NCBI GenBank assembly: GCA_002708925.1
Contig: PAPN01000053.1
Location: 114,721 to 178,720 of the forward strand
Direction: 5' to 3'
Source: Paracoccaceae bacterium
GTDB lineage: Bacteria > Pseudomonadota > Alphaproteobacteria > Rhodobacterales > Rhodobacteraceae
DNA length: 64,000 nucleotides
The notes beneath the pieces were generated by a model. It had not been told where the DNA came from, did not search any database, and saw only the letters and a list, made by a program, of their open reading frames with translations. This document shows positions 16,852 through 26,221 of this stretch, piece by piece. A program made the position numbers and the translations under genes. The stretch's first letter is position 1. Every line of letters begins with the position of its first letter.

Positions 16852-17454
16852 TCAAACCCCGCTAAGCCGGATCTTCGCTGCTTTCATACCTGCCAGAGCC
16901 TGATCCAGAGACCCATCCAGATCAATTGCGCGGCACAGGTCCAGGCGCAGCTCAACCGAGAAGCCCAGCCGCGCGGCATCAAGTGCTGTAAAATTCACGC
17001 AAAAATCGGTGGCCAGTCCCACCAGCAGCAGCTTGGAAATGCCGCGCGTGCGCAGGTATCCCTCTAGCCCGGTTGGCGTTTCGCGGTCATTTTCAAAAAA
17101 GGCCGAGTAGCTGTCGATCTCGCGGCGAAAGCCTTTGCGGATGATCATATCGGCCCGGTCCACATTCAGGTCCGCGTGAAACGCGGCGCCTTGGCTGCCC
17201 TGAACGCAGTGATCGGGCCACAGGACCTGAGGCCCATAGGGCATCTGTGTCATGCCAAAGGGCGCGGCGCCCGGATGCTGCGAGGCAAAAGAGCTGTGAT
17301 CCCTCGGGTGCCAGTCCTGCGTCAGGATCACGGCCTGGGCACTGTCCATCAAAGCATTGATTCCCGGCACGATTTCATCGCCTGCGGGCACGGCCAGGGC
17401 GCCGCCGGGGCAGAAATCATTCTGGACGTCGATCACGATCAAGGCTTGGGTCAT
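16852..17454 (-). CDS. pncA: nicotinamidase
   Basis: A 200-residue isochorismatase-fold amidase that converts nicotinamide to nicotinate and ammonia. The catalytic triad is Asp10 (IDVQNDF), Lys107 (IIRKGF) and Cys152 (LATDFCVNF); the metal-binding Asp and His residues lie in DWHPRDH (about 47-53). The ATG at 17454 gives the usual family length and start; the frame extends to 17505. With pncB it completes nicotinamide salvage to NAD. Confidence 0.93.
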   Translation of the reverse strand: MTQALIVIDVQNDFCPGGALAVPAGDEIVPGINALMDSAQAVILTQDWHPRDHSSFASQHPGAAPFGMTQMPYGPQVLWPDHCVQGSQGAAFHADLNVDRADMIIRKGFRREIDSYSAFFENDRETPTGLEGYLRTRGISKLLLVGLATDFCVNFTALDAARLGFSVELRLDLCRAIDLDGSLDQALAGMKAAKIRLSGV

Positions 17455-17562
17455 GGCGGGTCTCCTTTGATCAGCAGGGGTAAGCCGCGCCCTGCGCTGC
17501 GTCAATCATGTGGCGCTTTGCCCGTCTTGCGAAGGGGCCGGAACAGGCGTAAATCGCCTTGT

Positions 17563-18477
17563 ATGTATACTGTCTGCGCTCTCTATCACTTTACGCCGTT
17601 CGCTGATCATACCGCATTGCGCACGCCGTTGCTGGACCTGGCCAAATCCAAAGGTGTCACTGGCACTTTGCTGCTGGCGCATGAGGGAATCAACGGCACC
17701 ATTGCCGGATCGCGGGAAGGGATCGACGCCATGCTGGCTCATATCCGCGCGCTGCCCGGCTGTGCGGACCTGGAGTGGAAGGAAAGCACCGCATCCGAAC
17801 AGCCCTTTGCCCGGATGAAGGTGAAGCTGAAAAAAGAGATCGTGACCCTGGGCCAGCCGGATGTGGACCCGCGTGCCAAGGTTGGCCATTATGTCGAGCC
17901 CGAGGATTGGAACGATCTGATCCTCAGCCCGGACGTGGCGCTGATCGACACGCGCAACGATTATGAGGTGGCAATCGGCACGTTCGAGGGCGCGGTGGAT
18001 CCCGAAACCGCCAGTTTCCGTGAATTCCCCGCCTGGTGGGAGGCAAACAAAGAGCGGTTCCACAACAAGCGCATCGCCATGTTCTGCACGGGTGGTATTC
18101 GTTGTGAGAAATCCACGAACTACCTGTTGGGGCTGGGGATCGAGGAGGTCTATCACCTGAAGGGCGGTATCCTGAAATACCTGGAGGAGATTCCGGCCGA
18201 GGAGAGCACCTGGGAAGGGGAATGTTTCGTTTTTGACGGGCGGGTGTCCGTGGGGCACGGGTTGGCCGAGGGGCCGCATCTGTTGTGTCATGCCTGCCGC
18301 CGTCCGATCTTGCCCGAGGATACGGAACGCGCGGAATATGAGGAAGGCGTGAGCTGTCATCATTGTACGGCGGAGACCTCGGAGGCGGATAAGGCGCGAT
18401 TCCGGGAGCGTCAGAAGCAGATTGCCCTGGCCAAGGCGCGCGGGGAGACGCATCTGGGCGGTGAGCTGGGCGTGTAG
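17563..18477 (+). CDS. trhO: tRNA uridine(34) hydroxylase TrhO
   Basis: A 304-residue rhodanese-fold protein (YceA/TrhO family). It has an N-terminal acylphosphatase-like domain (about 1-95; [11 protein letters not shown]) and a rhodanese domain with the active cysteine in [11 protein letters not shown] (about 180-190). A C-terminal Cys-rich tail carries CHACRRP and CHHC. TrhO carries out oxygen-dependent 5-hydroxylation of U34 in some tRNAs. The ATG at 17563 is chosen by family start; the open frame extends upstream into the pncA region. A G/C-rich repeat with GAGTATTT follows the stop. Confidence 0.9.
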   Translation: MYTVCALYHFTPFADHTALRTPLLDLAKSKGVTGTLLLAHEGINGTIAGSREGIDAMLAHIRALPGCADLEWKESTASEQPFARMKVKLKKEIVTLGQPDVDPRAKVGHYVEPEDWNDLILSPDVALIDTRNDYEVAIGTFEGAVDPETASFREFPAWWEANKERFHNKRIAMFCTGGIRCEKSTNYLLGLGIEEVYHLKGGILKYLEEIPAEESTWEGECFVFDGRVSVGHGLAEGPHLLCHACRRPILPEDTERAEYEEGVSCHHCTAETSEADKARFRERQKQIALAKARGETHLGGELGV

Positions 18478-18535
18478 GGGCTCTGCCCCCGGCCTGCGGC
18501 CTCCCCCGGAGTATTTTCAGAGCAAAGAAGGCGTT
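18478..18535 (+). repeat. 3'-end repeat, hairpin plus GAGTATTT (copy A)
   Basis: Directly after trhO, G/C-rich self-complementary blocks (GGGGCTCTGCCCCC, GGCCTGCGGCC) are followed by GGAGTATTTTCAGAGCAAAG. The tail matches two other intergenic places in this window (50514-50541 and 59588-59623 on the other strand). All three lie downstream of genes. It resembles an intergenic repeat I recall from other Rhodobacteraceae and may act as a terminator. Confidence 0.5.
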
Positions 18536-18956
18536 AGTCCTGATCGGGGGCGTTGCGGCGCAGGGCCTTGATTTGGCCCCGTTGTTTTTTGGCGTCCACG
18601 CGGCGGCGTTGGCTGGCTTTGGTGGGTTTTGTCGGGATGCGGCGTTTGGGGCGGTGGGTGGCTTTTTCGATCAGTTCGGCCAGGCGCTGGCGGACGATTT
18701 CGCGGTTGCGGGCCTGGCTGCGGGTTTCATCGCATTGCAGGATCAGGGCGCCTTCTTTTGTCCAGCGGCGGCCGGCGAGGCGTTTGAGGCGGGATTTGAC
18801 CGGATCGGGGAGAGAAGGGGAGCGGGCGGCCTCGAACCGTAGCTCGACGGCGGTGCTGACCTTGTTGACGTTCTGTCCGCCGGGGCCGCTGGCGCGTATG
18901 AACTGTTCGGTCAGTTCCCAGTCCTGAATGATGATCTGATCGGTGACGCGGAGCAT
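18534..18956 (-). CDS. arfB: alternative ribosome-rescue factor ArfB
   Basis: A 140-residue class-I release-factor-like protein. The catalytic GGQ lies in SGPGGQNVNKV (about residues 24-34), and there is no codon-recognition domain. The C-terminal tail is long, basic and likely unfolded (about 108-140, rich in Arg and Lys), as needed to enter the empty mRNA channel. ArfB frees peptides from stalled ribosomes. The stop lies within the G/C-rich repeat after trhO. Confidence 0.9.
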   Translation of the reverse strand: MLRVTDQIIIQDWELTEQFIRASGPGGQNVNKVSTAVELRFEAARSPSLPDPVKSRLKRLAGRRWTKEGALILQCDETRSQARNREIVRQRLAELIEKATHRPKRRIPTKPTKASQRRRVDAKKQRGQIKALRRNAPDQD

Positions 18957-18986
18957 AGCCGTTCTTAGCGTGGGGTGGAACGAACT

Positions 18987-19014
18987 GAAAGGGCCGCCCG
19001 ATGTGGTGCGGCCC
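18987..19014 (-). terminator. probable terminator after small ORF
   Basis: A perfect 7-base stem, GGGCCGC (18991-18997) with GCGGCCC (19008-19014), followed on the - strand by TTTC. It lies between the 30-codon ORF at 19041-19133 and arfB. The T-run is short, so strength is uncertain. Confidence 0.5.
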
Positions 19015-19040
19015 TCAGAGATTGAAGGAGGTGGCGTCGG

Positions 19041-19133
19041 TTAGATGCTCACCAATTCGAAGGTTTGCGGCCTAAGGGCTGCCTTAGGCTGTGTCTCCTC
19101 GAACTGTCCCATTACCGTTCTCCATGATCCCAT
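19041..19133 (-). CDS. possible 30-residue peptide with strong SD
   Basis: In the 253-base gap between yhhQ and arfB, the - strand carries AAAGGAGGT 13 bases before an ATG that opens a 30-codon frame ending at 19041. A GTG 6 bases from the same SD opens an overlapping 17-codon frame. The stop of the shorter frame falls in the perfect hairpin GCCTAAGG/CCTTAGGC (about 19066-19086). A terminator-like hairpin follows. This may be a small protein or a leader peptide; I do not recognise it. Confidence 0.35.
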   Translation of the reverse strand: MGSWRTVMGQFEETQPKAALRPQTFELVSI

Positions 19134-19209
19134 TAGACACAAGAGCACCTCCTTTCTGATGTTTCGATAGCATCAGGTTTGCACAGAAATGCCGTATGTC
19201 AAAACAAAA

Positions 19210-19845
19210 TCATGTGGTGCGGGCGGTAAGCGACCCCACGATGATGCGGAAAGGCAAAAGTGCCACCAAAGCAAGCGACAGTTTCACCAGCCAGTCGGCC
19301 ACGCCCAGCGAAACCCACAGCGGCACCACGGGACCGGCGCCCAGCAGGGGCAGGGCCTCGTTCGCCCAGGACACGTCATTGCCCGGCTCCAGCCCGGTCA
19401 GGCCGGCGGAAAACGCGATGGTGAAGAAGATCGCGGTGTCCAGCGAGCTGCCCACCAGGGTTGAGGCCAGCGGCGCGCGCCACCAGCTGCCCTCGCGCAG
19501 GCGGTTAAAGACAGCGATGTCCACCAGCTGCGCGGTCAGGAAGGCCAGGCCCGATCCGATAGCGATCCGCAAGGTCACGGCGGGATAGGTGTAGCCATCG
19601 CCTTGCAGCATGATTTGCGTGCCGATCAGCGAGCAGATGACACCGACGACAAAGCCAGCCACGACGACTTTGCGCGCGGGGCCTGCGCCGTAGACGCGGT
19701 TCATCACATCGGTCACCAGAAAGGCGATCGGATAGGTAAAGGCGCCCCAGGTCAGCCATTGGCCGAACAGGAACTGAACAAGGATGTTCGAGGCCACAAC
19801 GACGGCGGCCATGGCAAGAATGCCAGGAATATGGGTGCGGTTCAT
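19210..19845 (-). CDS. yhhQ: queuosine precursor transporter (YhhQ/VUT family)
   Basis: A 211-residue membrane protein with about six hydrophobic helices. The signatures TYPIAFLVTDVMNRVYG (about 37-53) and SSLDTAIFF (about 132-140) mark the vitamin-uptake-like YhhQ family, which imports queuosine precursors such as preQ0/preQ1 for tRNA modification. I looked for a preQ1 riboswitch in the 64-base leader and found no recognisable one. The upstream esterase-like gene is in the same direction. Confidence 0.85.
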   Translation of the reverse strand: MNRTHIPGILAMAAVVVASNILVQFLFGQWLTWGAFTYPIAFLVTDVMNRVYGAGPARKVVVAGFVVGVICSLIGTQIMLQGDGYTYPAVTLRIAIGSGLAFLTAQLVDIAVFNRLREGSWWRAPLASTLVGSSLDTAIFFTIAFSAGLTGLEPGNDVSWANEALPLLGAGPVVPLWVSLGVADWLVKLSLALVALLPFRIIVGSLTARTT

Positions 19846-19909
19846 GATTTCGATCCGTTTTTACATGGTAGCGGCGACATGGTCCCCGACCATCGGGAAC
19901 GGGCGGCGT

Positions 19910-20824
19910 TTAGTCCTGATTCCCCTGTTTGGCAAGGGGTTTCGGCAGGGCATACTCGACGATCTGGCTGCGAAAGAGGCTTAGGAAATTGTCATCCGAC
20001 ACCATGGTCAGCCGGATTTTCCCCTGCGTATCGCGCCAGACAGACAGGCCTTCGAGATTGCCGTGACGTCTCTGCGGGGTTTGCAGGATCAGCTGCGGAT
20101 CGCTGAGCCCGGCAGGCGTCACGCGAAAGGAACGGACACGGCTGGCAAAGCCTAACCCCTTGAAATGGCGTTCAAGAATATAAAGCCGGGCGTTGGGGCC
20201 GAAATCTGCGCCCACCGGCAGAAACCCCTGCGTGCGGGTATATCCCGGCAGCGCGGACCACCCGTCCGGGCCATGTCGAAAGACCGGCGTGTTCTGGCGC
20301 CGTGTCCAGGTGCGTTCGGGCAGGGCGTATAACGTGCCATCCCGCGCAATGGCCAGGGACTCAAGCCCGCCATTCTTGGGCAGCCTGGAAAATTCAGCAG
20401 CGTCCAGCCGGTCGCTGGCCTGCTCGGCCCCATTGGGAAAGGACAGGATGCGGTGTTTGCCCTCCAGGCTGATGAACAGGGTGCCGTCCGGGGCAATGGC
20501 GGCCCCTTCGGCGTCATTGCCGGTTTTTCGCAGAACCTGACCGTTTCGCGCGCGCAGAGGCCGGACCGGACCATGCCGCAGGCCGATGAGGTTCCCTGCG
20601 GTGCGCTCGATCCGTCCGCGCAGCAGGTGTCCGCGATCTGTGATCAAATGAAAATCCACGCCGTCCGGGCTTAGCTCGATTGCGGAAAAGCCACCCAGTT
20701 TGGTTCCATTTGAGGGCAGGTCCAGTGTGCCCATAAACACCGCGGGCCCTTTGGCCCACGGGGGGGTGAACAGCACGATCAGACCTGTCAGCGCCGCTAG
20801 GGCGACTGCAAGACGTTTACGCAT
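19910..20824 (-). CDS. esterase-like activity of phytase family protein
   Basis: A 304-residue protein with an N-terminal hydrophobic signal (residues 4-22), so it is exported or membrane-anchored. The rest shows beta-propeller-like repeats: FSAIELSPDG, DAEGAAIAPDGTLFISLEG, GGLESLAIARDGTLYALPE and GNLEGLSVW. These match the esterase-like/phytase propeller family (PF13449). Its start overlaps the end of mepA by 28 bases. Substrate unknown; phosphoesters are possible but not shown. Confidence 0.75.
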   Translation of the reverse strand: MRKRLAVALAALTGLIVLFTPPWAKGPAVFMGTLDLPSNGTKLGGFSAIELSPDGVDFHLITDRGHLLRGRIERTAGNLIGLRHGPVRPLRARNGQVLRKTGNDAEGAAIAPDGTLFISLEGKHRILSFPNGAEQASDRLDAAEFSRLPKNGGLESLAIARDGTLYALPERTWTRRQNTPVFRHGPDGWSALPGYTRTQGFLPVGADFGPNARLYILERHFKGLGFASRVRSFRVTPAGLSDPQLILQTPQRRHGNLEGLSVWRDTQGKIRLTMVSDDNFLSLFRSQIVEYALPKPLAKQGNQD

Positions 20825-21711
20825 TGGCCGGGTAAGTCAGTCATGGTCAGTTCACGGCGCGGCTTGGGTTTGGGCGCGTTTGGATCGGGCGGTTTGGGAT
20901 GCAGAATGTCATAGACCCATTGCTCGGCGTCTTTGCAGCCGTCACCGGGCGGGGGCGGAGCCTGATCCACGCAGCCCTGCGCGCCCTTCGGGCAATTCAG
21001 CCGGACATGGAAATGATAGTGATGCCCCCACCAGGGCCGGATTTTGCGCAGCCAGGATTTGTCGCCTTTTTCCGCGTTGCACATTTTCACCTTAGCGCCG
21101 GGGAACACGAAAATCCGTGCCACGCGCGGATCCTGGGCTGCGGCCTTCAGGATCTCATGATGCCCGCGGGTCCAGTTTTCATTCACATAGGCCCCGGCCG
21201 AGCGGCGCAGGGAAATCGAGGACAGGCTTTCGCGTTCGGCCTGGCTCAGGTCCAGGCGTTTGGGCGGCAGCATCCAGATATCGACATCCATCCCGATCTG
21301 GTGGCTGCGGTGGCCGGTCAGCATCGGCCCGCCACGCGGCTGGCTGATGTCGCCGATATAGAGCCCTTTCCATCCGGGCTGCTGCGCGGCCTTTGCAGAT
21401 AGATCCTGAATGAAATCAATCGTTTCCGGATAGCCCCAATTGCGGTTGCGGCTTAGGCGCATGGCCTGCCAGGTCGGTCCGGTCTCGGGCAGCTCGACCC
21501 CGCCAGCCAGACAGCCCTTGGCATAGCCGCCATGCGGCTCGGCGTGTTGATGCGAGCCGTGCTCATGCGCGCCGAACAATTGCTTTGCGGCGATCCCTTG
21601 CATGGAATGCGGGATTTCCTGTTTCGTCGAGAGCTGGCGTTCCTGGGTCGGCGTTGCAGCGCAAGAGGCCAGCAACAGGCAGGCAGCGATCAGGCGGATG
21701 TTTCGGACCAT
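20797..21711 (-). CDS. mepA: penicillin-insensitive murein endopeptidase
   Basis: The ATG at 21711 gives a 304-residue lipoprotein with a short signal and lipobox LASC (Cys17). The LAS-type metallopeptidase motifs are present: HRSHQIGMDVDIW (zinc His and Asp) and WWGHHYHFHVRLNCP (His). MepA cuts D-Ala-meso-DAP cross-links in peptidoglycan. Its start overlaps the end of the MFS gene by 22 bases, and its end overlaps the esterase-like gene. The long open frame further upstream is out-of-frame noise inside the MFS gene. Confidence 0.9.
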   Translation of the reverse strand: MVRNIRLIAACLLLASCAATPTQERQLSTKQEIPHSMQGIAAKQLFGAHEHGSHQHAEPHGGYAKGCLAGGVELPETGPTWQAMRLSRNRNWGYPETIDFIQDLSAKAAQQPGWKGLYIGDISQPRGGPMLTGHRSHQIGMDVDIWMLPPKRLDLSQAERESLSSISLRRSAGAYVNENWTRGHHEILKAAAQDPRVARIFVFPGAKVKMCNAEKGDKSWLRKIRPWWGHHYHFHVRLNCPKGAQGCVDQAPPPPGDGCKDAEQWVYDILHPKPPDPNAPKPKPRRELTMTDLPGQCVNVLQSP

Positions 21712-23060
21712 GTGGCGCGGTCTCCTTCGGGTTTGACCCAGCGTAGCAAGATCAACCCCAGAAGGAAAAGCACGATCAGCGGGGAAACGCCAATTCGGGC
21801 GCTTTGCGTCATCACCGTCACCGTTCCGATCAGCATCGGCGCGATAAAGGCGGTGGCGCGTCCGGACAGTCCATAAAGCCCGAAGCTCTCGGTTGGGTTG
21901 TCCGGATCCGTGTGGCGCACCATCAATGACCGGCTGGCGGCTTGCAACACGCCGCCCATGCCGCCGATCAATGCGCCGCAGACAAAAAACACCTTGTCGG
22001 GCAGAGTCGATCCGTCGGGCAGCGGCAGGCCGAAAATCTGCGAACGGTCCATGCTGACGATGGTGATGCAGACCAGGATCAGCACCCAGATCGCGCATTT
22101 GATTACGGGTTTGGGGCCAAAGGCGCGGTCGGCCTTGCCGCCAATCCAGCTGAACACCGCCGCAGACAGGCCCCCCACGACGCCGAATACCCCGATCGAG
22201 ACCAGCTCCCAGTTCAGCACCAGCTTTGCATAGGTGCCGCCAAAGCCGTAAAGCCCGTTCAGCGCATCCCGATACAGCATGGACGATCCCAGATAGCTGG
22301 ACAGGCTGACCCGGTTTTTCAGCCCGCGCACCGATTGCCCCAGTTTGCTAAGCGCGGTGCTTAGGCTGGTGCGGGCGCCGGGGGTACCGGGGTCTTTGAC
22401 CCACATGAAATAGGGGATCATGAACACCAGATACCACAGCGCAGTGAAGGGGCCGGCGAAACGCGTGCCCTCTTGCTGGTCGGCATTCAGCCCAAGCGCC
22501 GGGTCCAGCCCGATCAGCGTTTTCCCGTTGGGTTGTTCGACAAACAAAGCCAGCAAAATGGCCAGCGCGACCAGCCCGCCCAGATAGCCAAAGGCAAAAC
22601 CCGAACCCGAGATATCCCCCACCTCGTCCTTGTTCCCCAGGCCGGGCAATTGGGAATTCACAAAGATCAGCGCATATTCCGCGCCGATAAAGCCAAAAGC
22701 GAACAGCGCCAGCATCATCAGCATATTCGAGCCATCCGGATTGGCCAGCCACAGCCCGGCCGCCCCCAGAAAATACATAACCGAGAACCCGACAATCCAG
22801 GGAATCCGCCGGCCCGCCGTATCCGCCAAAGCCCCGATCAAAGGCGCGCCCAGGCCGATAATCAGCCCCGAGAATGTCAGCCCCATGGACCACAGGCTTT
22901 GCGCCTGCGCGTCGGCGGCACCTTCGCTAAGGCCTTGATTTATATAATACTCGGCCGCGATGCCGGCAAAGAAGGGCCCAAAGACAAAGGTCACCAGAAC
23001 CGTGTGGTACGGTTGGCTGGCCCAGTCAAAGAAAAACCATCCCCAGATGCGCTTGCGCAT
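21690..23060 (-). CDS. UMF1-family MFS transporter
   Basis: A 456-residue integral membrane protein with about 12 helices. The start FFFDWASQPYHTVLVTFVF is typical of the UMF1/Atg22-like branch of the major facilitator superfamily. GALADTAGRRIPWI is the MFS loop 2-3 motif. Bacterial UMF1 proteins are thought to export small metabolites, but the substrate is unknown. It heads a leftward overlapping series with mepA and the esterase-like gene. Confidence 0.85.
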   Translation of the reverse strand: MRKRIWGWFFFDWASQPYHTVLVTFVFGPFFAGIAAEYYINQGLSEGAADAQAQSLWSMGLTFSGLIIGLGAPLIGALADTAGRRIPWIVGFSVMYFLGAAGLWLANPDGSNMLMMLALFAFGFIGAEYALIFVNSQLPGLGNKDEVGDISGSGFAFGYLGGLVALAILLALFVEQPNGKTLIGLDPALGLNADQQEGTRFAGPFTALWYLVFMIPYFMWVKDPGTPGARTSLSTALSKLGQSVRGLKNRVSLSSYLGSSMLYRDALNGLYGFGGTYAKLVLNWELVSIGVFGVVGGLSAAVFSWIGGKADRAFGPKPVIKCAIWVLILVCITIVSMDRSQIFGLPLPDGSTLPDKVFFVCGALIGGMGGVLQAASRSLMVRHTDPDNPTESFGLYGLSGRATAFIAPMLIGTVTVMTQSARIGVSPLIVLFLLGLILLRWVKPEGDRATWSETSA

Positions 23061-23129
23061 GGAACTGCCTCAATCACTATTCATCCCCATTGAATATGCT
23101 TATGGCAGGCGAATTGTGACGCTGGCAAG

Positions 23130-23666
23130 TCAATCCTGCATCGGCGGCCAGGGACGTTGGGTTTCGGCCGCGATCCAGGTGGCGATCCAATCGGGAATGG
23201 GGGTGTCGGGGGCCTCGCCCATGATGTCCCGAGCCACGATCTGCGGCGCAACGATGCCGTTCCGATCCGTGATCGCTGTGCGATAGACGATATGGTTGGC
23301 GCATTCGCCGTCCTTTTTCCACATCGACTGTTCGATATAGATAAAGCGATCATCCCAGCACACCGCCCGAGACCGCATCTCGATCACTTCGAACATGCGA
23401 ATGCGGCGGCGATACCGCACGCAGGCCCCCGCCATGGTCATGCCCCAGCGGTTCCGTCGCAGCGCCGCCAGCAGCCCGGCGCGTTGCCCCAGAATCATCC
23501 GCCCCAAATCATAGAGCGTCAGCGTGCGGCCGTTGTTCAGCTCCATCCACAGGTCAATATCCCAGGGCATACACATGTGATGCGACACATGGGTGCCGTT
23601 GAATGGCAGTTTGGGGGCGTTGCGAAACTTGATGAATTCCTTGGCAAAACGGACGACAGGGTACAT
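23130..23666 (-). CDS. hotdog-fold acyl-CoA thioesterase
   Basis: A 178-residue protein of the 4HBT-like/THEM6 type. Recognisable stretches are PWDIDLWMELNNGRTLTLYD (about 44-63), GACVRYRRRIR (about 90-100) and DDRFIYIEQSMW (about 113-124). The fold hydrolyses acyl-CoA thioesters; chain-length preference cannot be read from the sequence. It stands alone between the UMF1 gene and the divergent yggT. Confidence 0.8.
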   Translation of the reverse strand: MYPVVRFAKEFIKFRNAPKLPFNGTHVSHHMCMPWDIDLWMELNNGRTLTLYDLGRMILGQRAGLLAALRRNRWGMTMAGACVRYRRRIRMFEVIEMRSRAVCWDDRFIYIEQSMWKKDGECANHIVYRTAITDRNGIVAPQIVARDIMGEAPDTPIPDWIATWIAAETQRPWPPMQD

Positions 23667-23794
23667 ATGCGGCTCCTTTGTTTTCCGACCTGAGCCAGCA
23701 ATCCGGGCGCGTCAAGCCAAACACGGCGTCAAACGCTTGCCCTTTGGCGCGCCGGTGCTTACCTGTTGAGCAACCAATCAAGAGGACCCCGCCT

Positions 23795-24082
23795 ATGACG
23801 TCGCTGTTTCAAATCCTGATGCTGATCCTGGATGTTGTCTGGTTCTTCATTCTGGCGCAGGTCATCATGAGCTGGCTGATCAGCTTCCAGGTGCTGAATC
23901 TGCGGCAACAGTTCGTTGCGCAGATCTGGTACGGGCTGAACCGTTTGCTTGAACCCCTTTACGCGCCGATCCGCCGGGTTCTGCCGAACATGGGCGGGCT
24001 GGACCTGGCGCCGCTGGTGGTGCTGCTGGGGATTTACGCGCTGCGGATCATCCTGATCAACAACGCGGCTTTGTTCTACTGA
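23795..24082 (+). CDS. YggT family membrane protein
   Basis: A 95-residue protein with two hydrophobic helices (about residues 5-28 and 68-90). They are joined by a loop holding NRLLEPLYAPIRRVLP and GGLDLAPLVVLL, the conserved YggT motif. The ATG at 23795 follows AGAGGA. YggT proteins are small inner-membrane proteins linked to osmotic tolerance and membrane or division processes, without a settled activity. Confidence 0.88.
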   Translation: MTSLFQILMLILDVVWFFILAQVIMSWLISFQVLNLRQQFVAQIWYGLNRLLEPLYAPIRRVLPNMGGLDLAPLVVLLGIYALRIILINNAALFY

Positions 24083-24153
24083 TCCTGCCCTTGCCCCACT
24101 ATCCGTAGTGTGGGAAAACCTCTGTCAGAGCAGATATAGGCAGACAGAGGCAC

Positions 24154-26193
24154 ATGACAGGCGCCCAGACCATCCTGAAGGACGTATTCGGCTTTGACGC
24201 GTTTCGCGAAGGGCAGGATGATGTCGTGGCCGCGGTTGCCGATGGGCAGAACGTGCTGGCGATCATGCCCACGGGCGGCGGAAAATCGCTGTGTTTCCAA
24301 CTGCCTGCCCTGATGCGCGAAGGCGTCACGGTGGTGATTTCACCGTTGATTGCCCTGATGCGGGATCAGGTGCGCGCCCTGCGCGAAGCAGGGGTCGAGG
24401 CCGGGGCGCTGACCTCGGGCAACACGCCCGAGGAAACCGACGCGGTGTGGGACGCGCTGGACGCTGGCCGTCTGAAGCTGCTCTATATCGCGCCCGAACG
24501 TCTGTCCGCCGGGTCTGCGCTGGGGATGTTGCGGCGGATCGGGGTGTCGATGATCGCCGTGGACGAGGCGCATTGCGTGTCCCAATGGGGCCATGATTTC
24601 CGGCCTGATTATCTGCGGATTGGGGAATTGCGGCGCGCGTTAGGGGTGCCTTTGGCCGCTTTCACCGCCACGGCTGATGCCGAAACCCGCGCCGAAATCG
24701 TTGAACGCCTCTTTGATGGCCAGCCGCCGCAGACCTTCCTGCGCGGTTTTGACCGGCCGAATATTCACCTGGCCTTTGCGGCCAAGAACTCGCCGCGTCA
24801 GCAGATCCTGAATTTCGCTGCCGCGCGCAAAGGCCAGTCCGGTATCGTTTATTGCGGCACGCGTGCGAAAACCGAGGGCCTGGCTCGCGCCCTGAACGAG
24901 GCCGGATTTCAGGCCTGCCACTATCACGGCGGGATGGACCCGGATGACCGCCGCGCGACCGAGACCCGTTTCCAGCAAGAGGATGGGCTGATTGTCGTCG
25001 CCACCGTGGCTTTTGGGATGGGGGTCGATAAGCCCGATATCCGCTGGGTTGCCCATGCCGATCTGCCCAAATCCATCGAGGCCTATTACCAGGAAATCGG
25101 TCGCGCGGGGCGCGATGGGGCCCCGGCCGAGACGCTGACTCTTTTTGGCCCCGATGACATCCGCCTGCGCCGCGCGCAGATTGACGAAGGCCTGGCCCCG
25201 CCCGAGCGCCGCTCGGCCGATCATGCGCGTCTGAATGCGCTGCTGGGTCTGGCTGAGGCGTTAAAATGCCGCCGGGCGACTCTGTTGTCCTATTTCGGGG
25301 AAACGGATGTCACCTGCGGAAATTGCGATCTATGTGACTCGCCACCTGAAATATTCGATGGAACTCAACCTGTTAGAATGGCCCTGTCCGCGATTCTGCG
25401 GACCGAGGAATGGTACGGCGCGGGGCATCTGATCGACATTCTGCTGGGCAATCTGACTGACCGCGTACGCGAGAAAGGGCACGATACCCTGCCCACTTTC
25501 GGGGTGGGGCGGGACTATGACAAGCGCCAATGGCAGGCCGTTTTCCGGCAGATGATGGGGCATGATCTGATCCGACCCAACCCCGAACGCCACGGTGCGC
25601 TGACCATGACGGACACGGCTCTGCCGATCCTGCGCGGCGAGGCGCAGATTGATTTGCGGCGCGATACCATTCGCGATGCGCCCCGCCGCCCCGCCGTCAA
25701 GGCGCTGGTATCCGAGGAGGACGCGCCGCTTTTGTCCGCGCTCAAGGCGAAACGGCGCGCCCTGGCCGAGGCGGCCTCGGTGCCGGCTTATGTGATCTTC
25801 AACGACCGGACGCTGATCGAAATGGCCGAAAAACGGCCCGAAAATCTGGATCAGATGGCCGGGATCAGCGGGGTTGGCGCCAAGAAACTGGAGCGGTACG
25901 GCGACACCTTCCTTCAGGTGATCACCGGGGCGGCCGAGACTGTCCACCCGATGCGCCGCAAGCTGGCCGGACGCGATTCCGGAGGGCTGTTTGACCGATT
26001 GCTTGAGGTTCAGGCAGATTTGGCCCGCGGGCAGGACGGGCTGGACAAACCGCTGACCTGCTCGGCCTCTTTGTTGGCAAAGGTTGCGCAGATGCGCCCT
26101 CAGGATGAACAGGCCATGGCCCGCCTGCTGGGGGACCGCCGCGCCGATCGGTTTGGCGCGGCTTTTCTGGACGTGCTGCGCGCGGCAGGTTAG
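24154..26193 (+). CDS. recQ: ATP-dependent DNA helicase RecQ
   Basis: A 679-residue RecQ helicase. The Walker A is TGGGKSLCFQ, the DEAH box is DEAHCVSQWGHDFRPDY, and helicase motif VI is QEIGRAGRDG (about 311-320). A zinc-binding CNLCDSP region, a winged helix and a C-terminal HRDC domain (about 525-605) follow. It unwinds DNA 3' to 5' in RecF-pathway recombination and fork repair. The C-terminal 70 residues beyond HRDC are less conserved. Length is near the upper end for bacterial RecQ. Confidence 0.95.
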   Translation: MTGAQTILKDVFGFDAFREGQDDVVAAVADGQNVLAIMPTGGGKSLCFQLPALMREGVTVVISPLIALMRDQVRALREAGVEAGALTSGNTPEETDAVWDALDAGRLKLLYIAPERLSAGSALGMLRRIGVSMIAVDEAHCVSQWGHDFRPDYLRIGELRRALGVPLAAFTATADAETRAEIVERLFDGQPPQTFLRGFDRPNIHLAFAAKNSPRQQILNFAAARKGQSGIVYCGTRAKTEGLARALNEAGFQACHYHGGMDPDDRRATETRFQQEDGLIVVATVAFGMGVDKPDIRWVAHADLPKSIEAYYQEIGRAGRDGAPAETLTLFGPDDIRLRRAQIDEGLAPPERRSADHARLNALLGLAEALKCRRATLLSYFGETDVTCGNCDLCDSPPEIFDGTQPVRMALSAILRTEEWYGAGHLIDILLGNLTDRVREKGHDTLPTFGVGRDYDKRQWQAVFRQMMGHDLIRPNPERHGALTMTDTALPILRGEAQIDLRRDTIRDAPRRPAVKALVSEEDAPLLSALKAKRRALAEAASVPAYVIFNDRTLIEMAEKRPENLDQMAGISGVGAKKLERYGDTFLQVITGAAETVHPMRRKLAGRDSGGLFDRLLEVQADLARGQDGLDKPLTCSASLLAKVAQMRPQDEQAMARLLGDRRADRFGAAFLDVLRAAG

Positions 26194-26221
26194 AAGGGTT
26201 CTAAATCCAAAAGGAGCTGCC

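Noticed and set aside
19846..19909. A preQ1 riboswitch before the queuosine precursor transporter.
   Set aside because: The 64-base leader has no recognisable preQ1-I or preQ1-II core; only a weak hairpin is seen.
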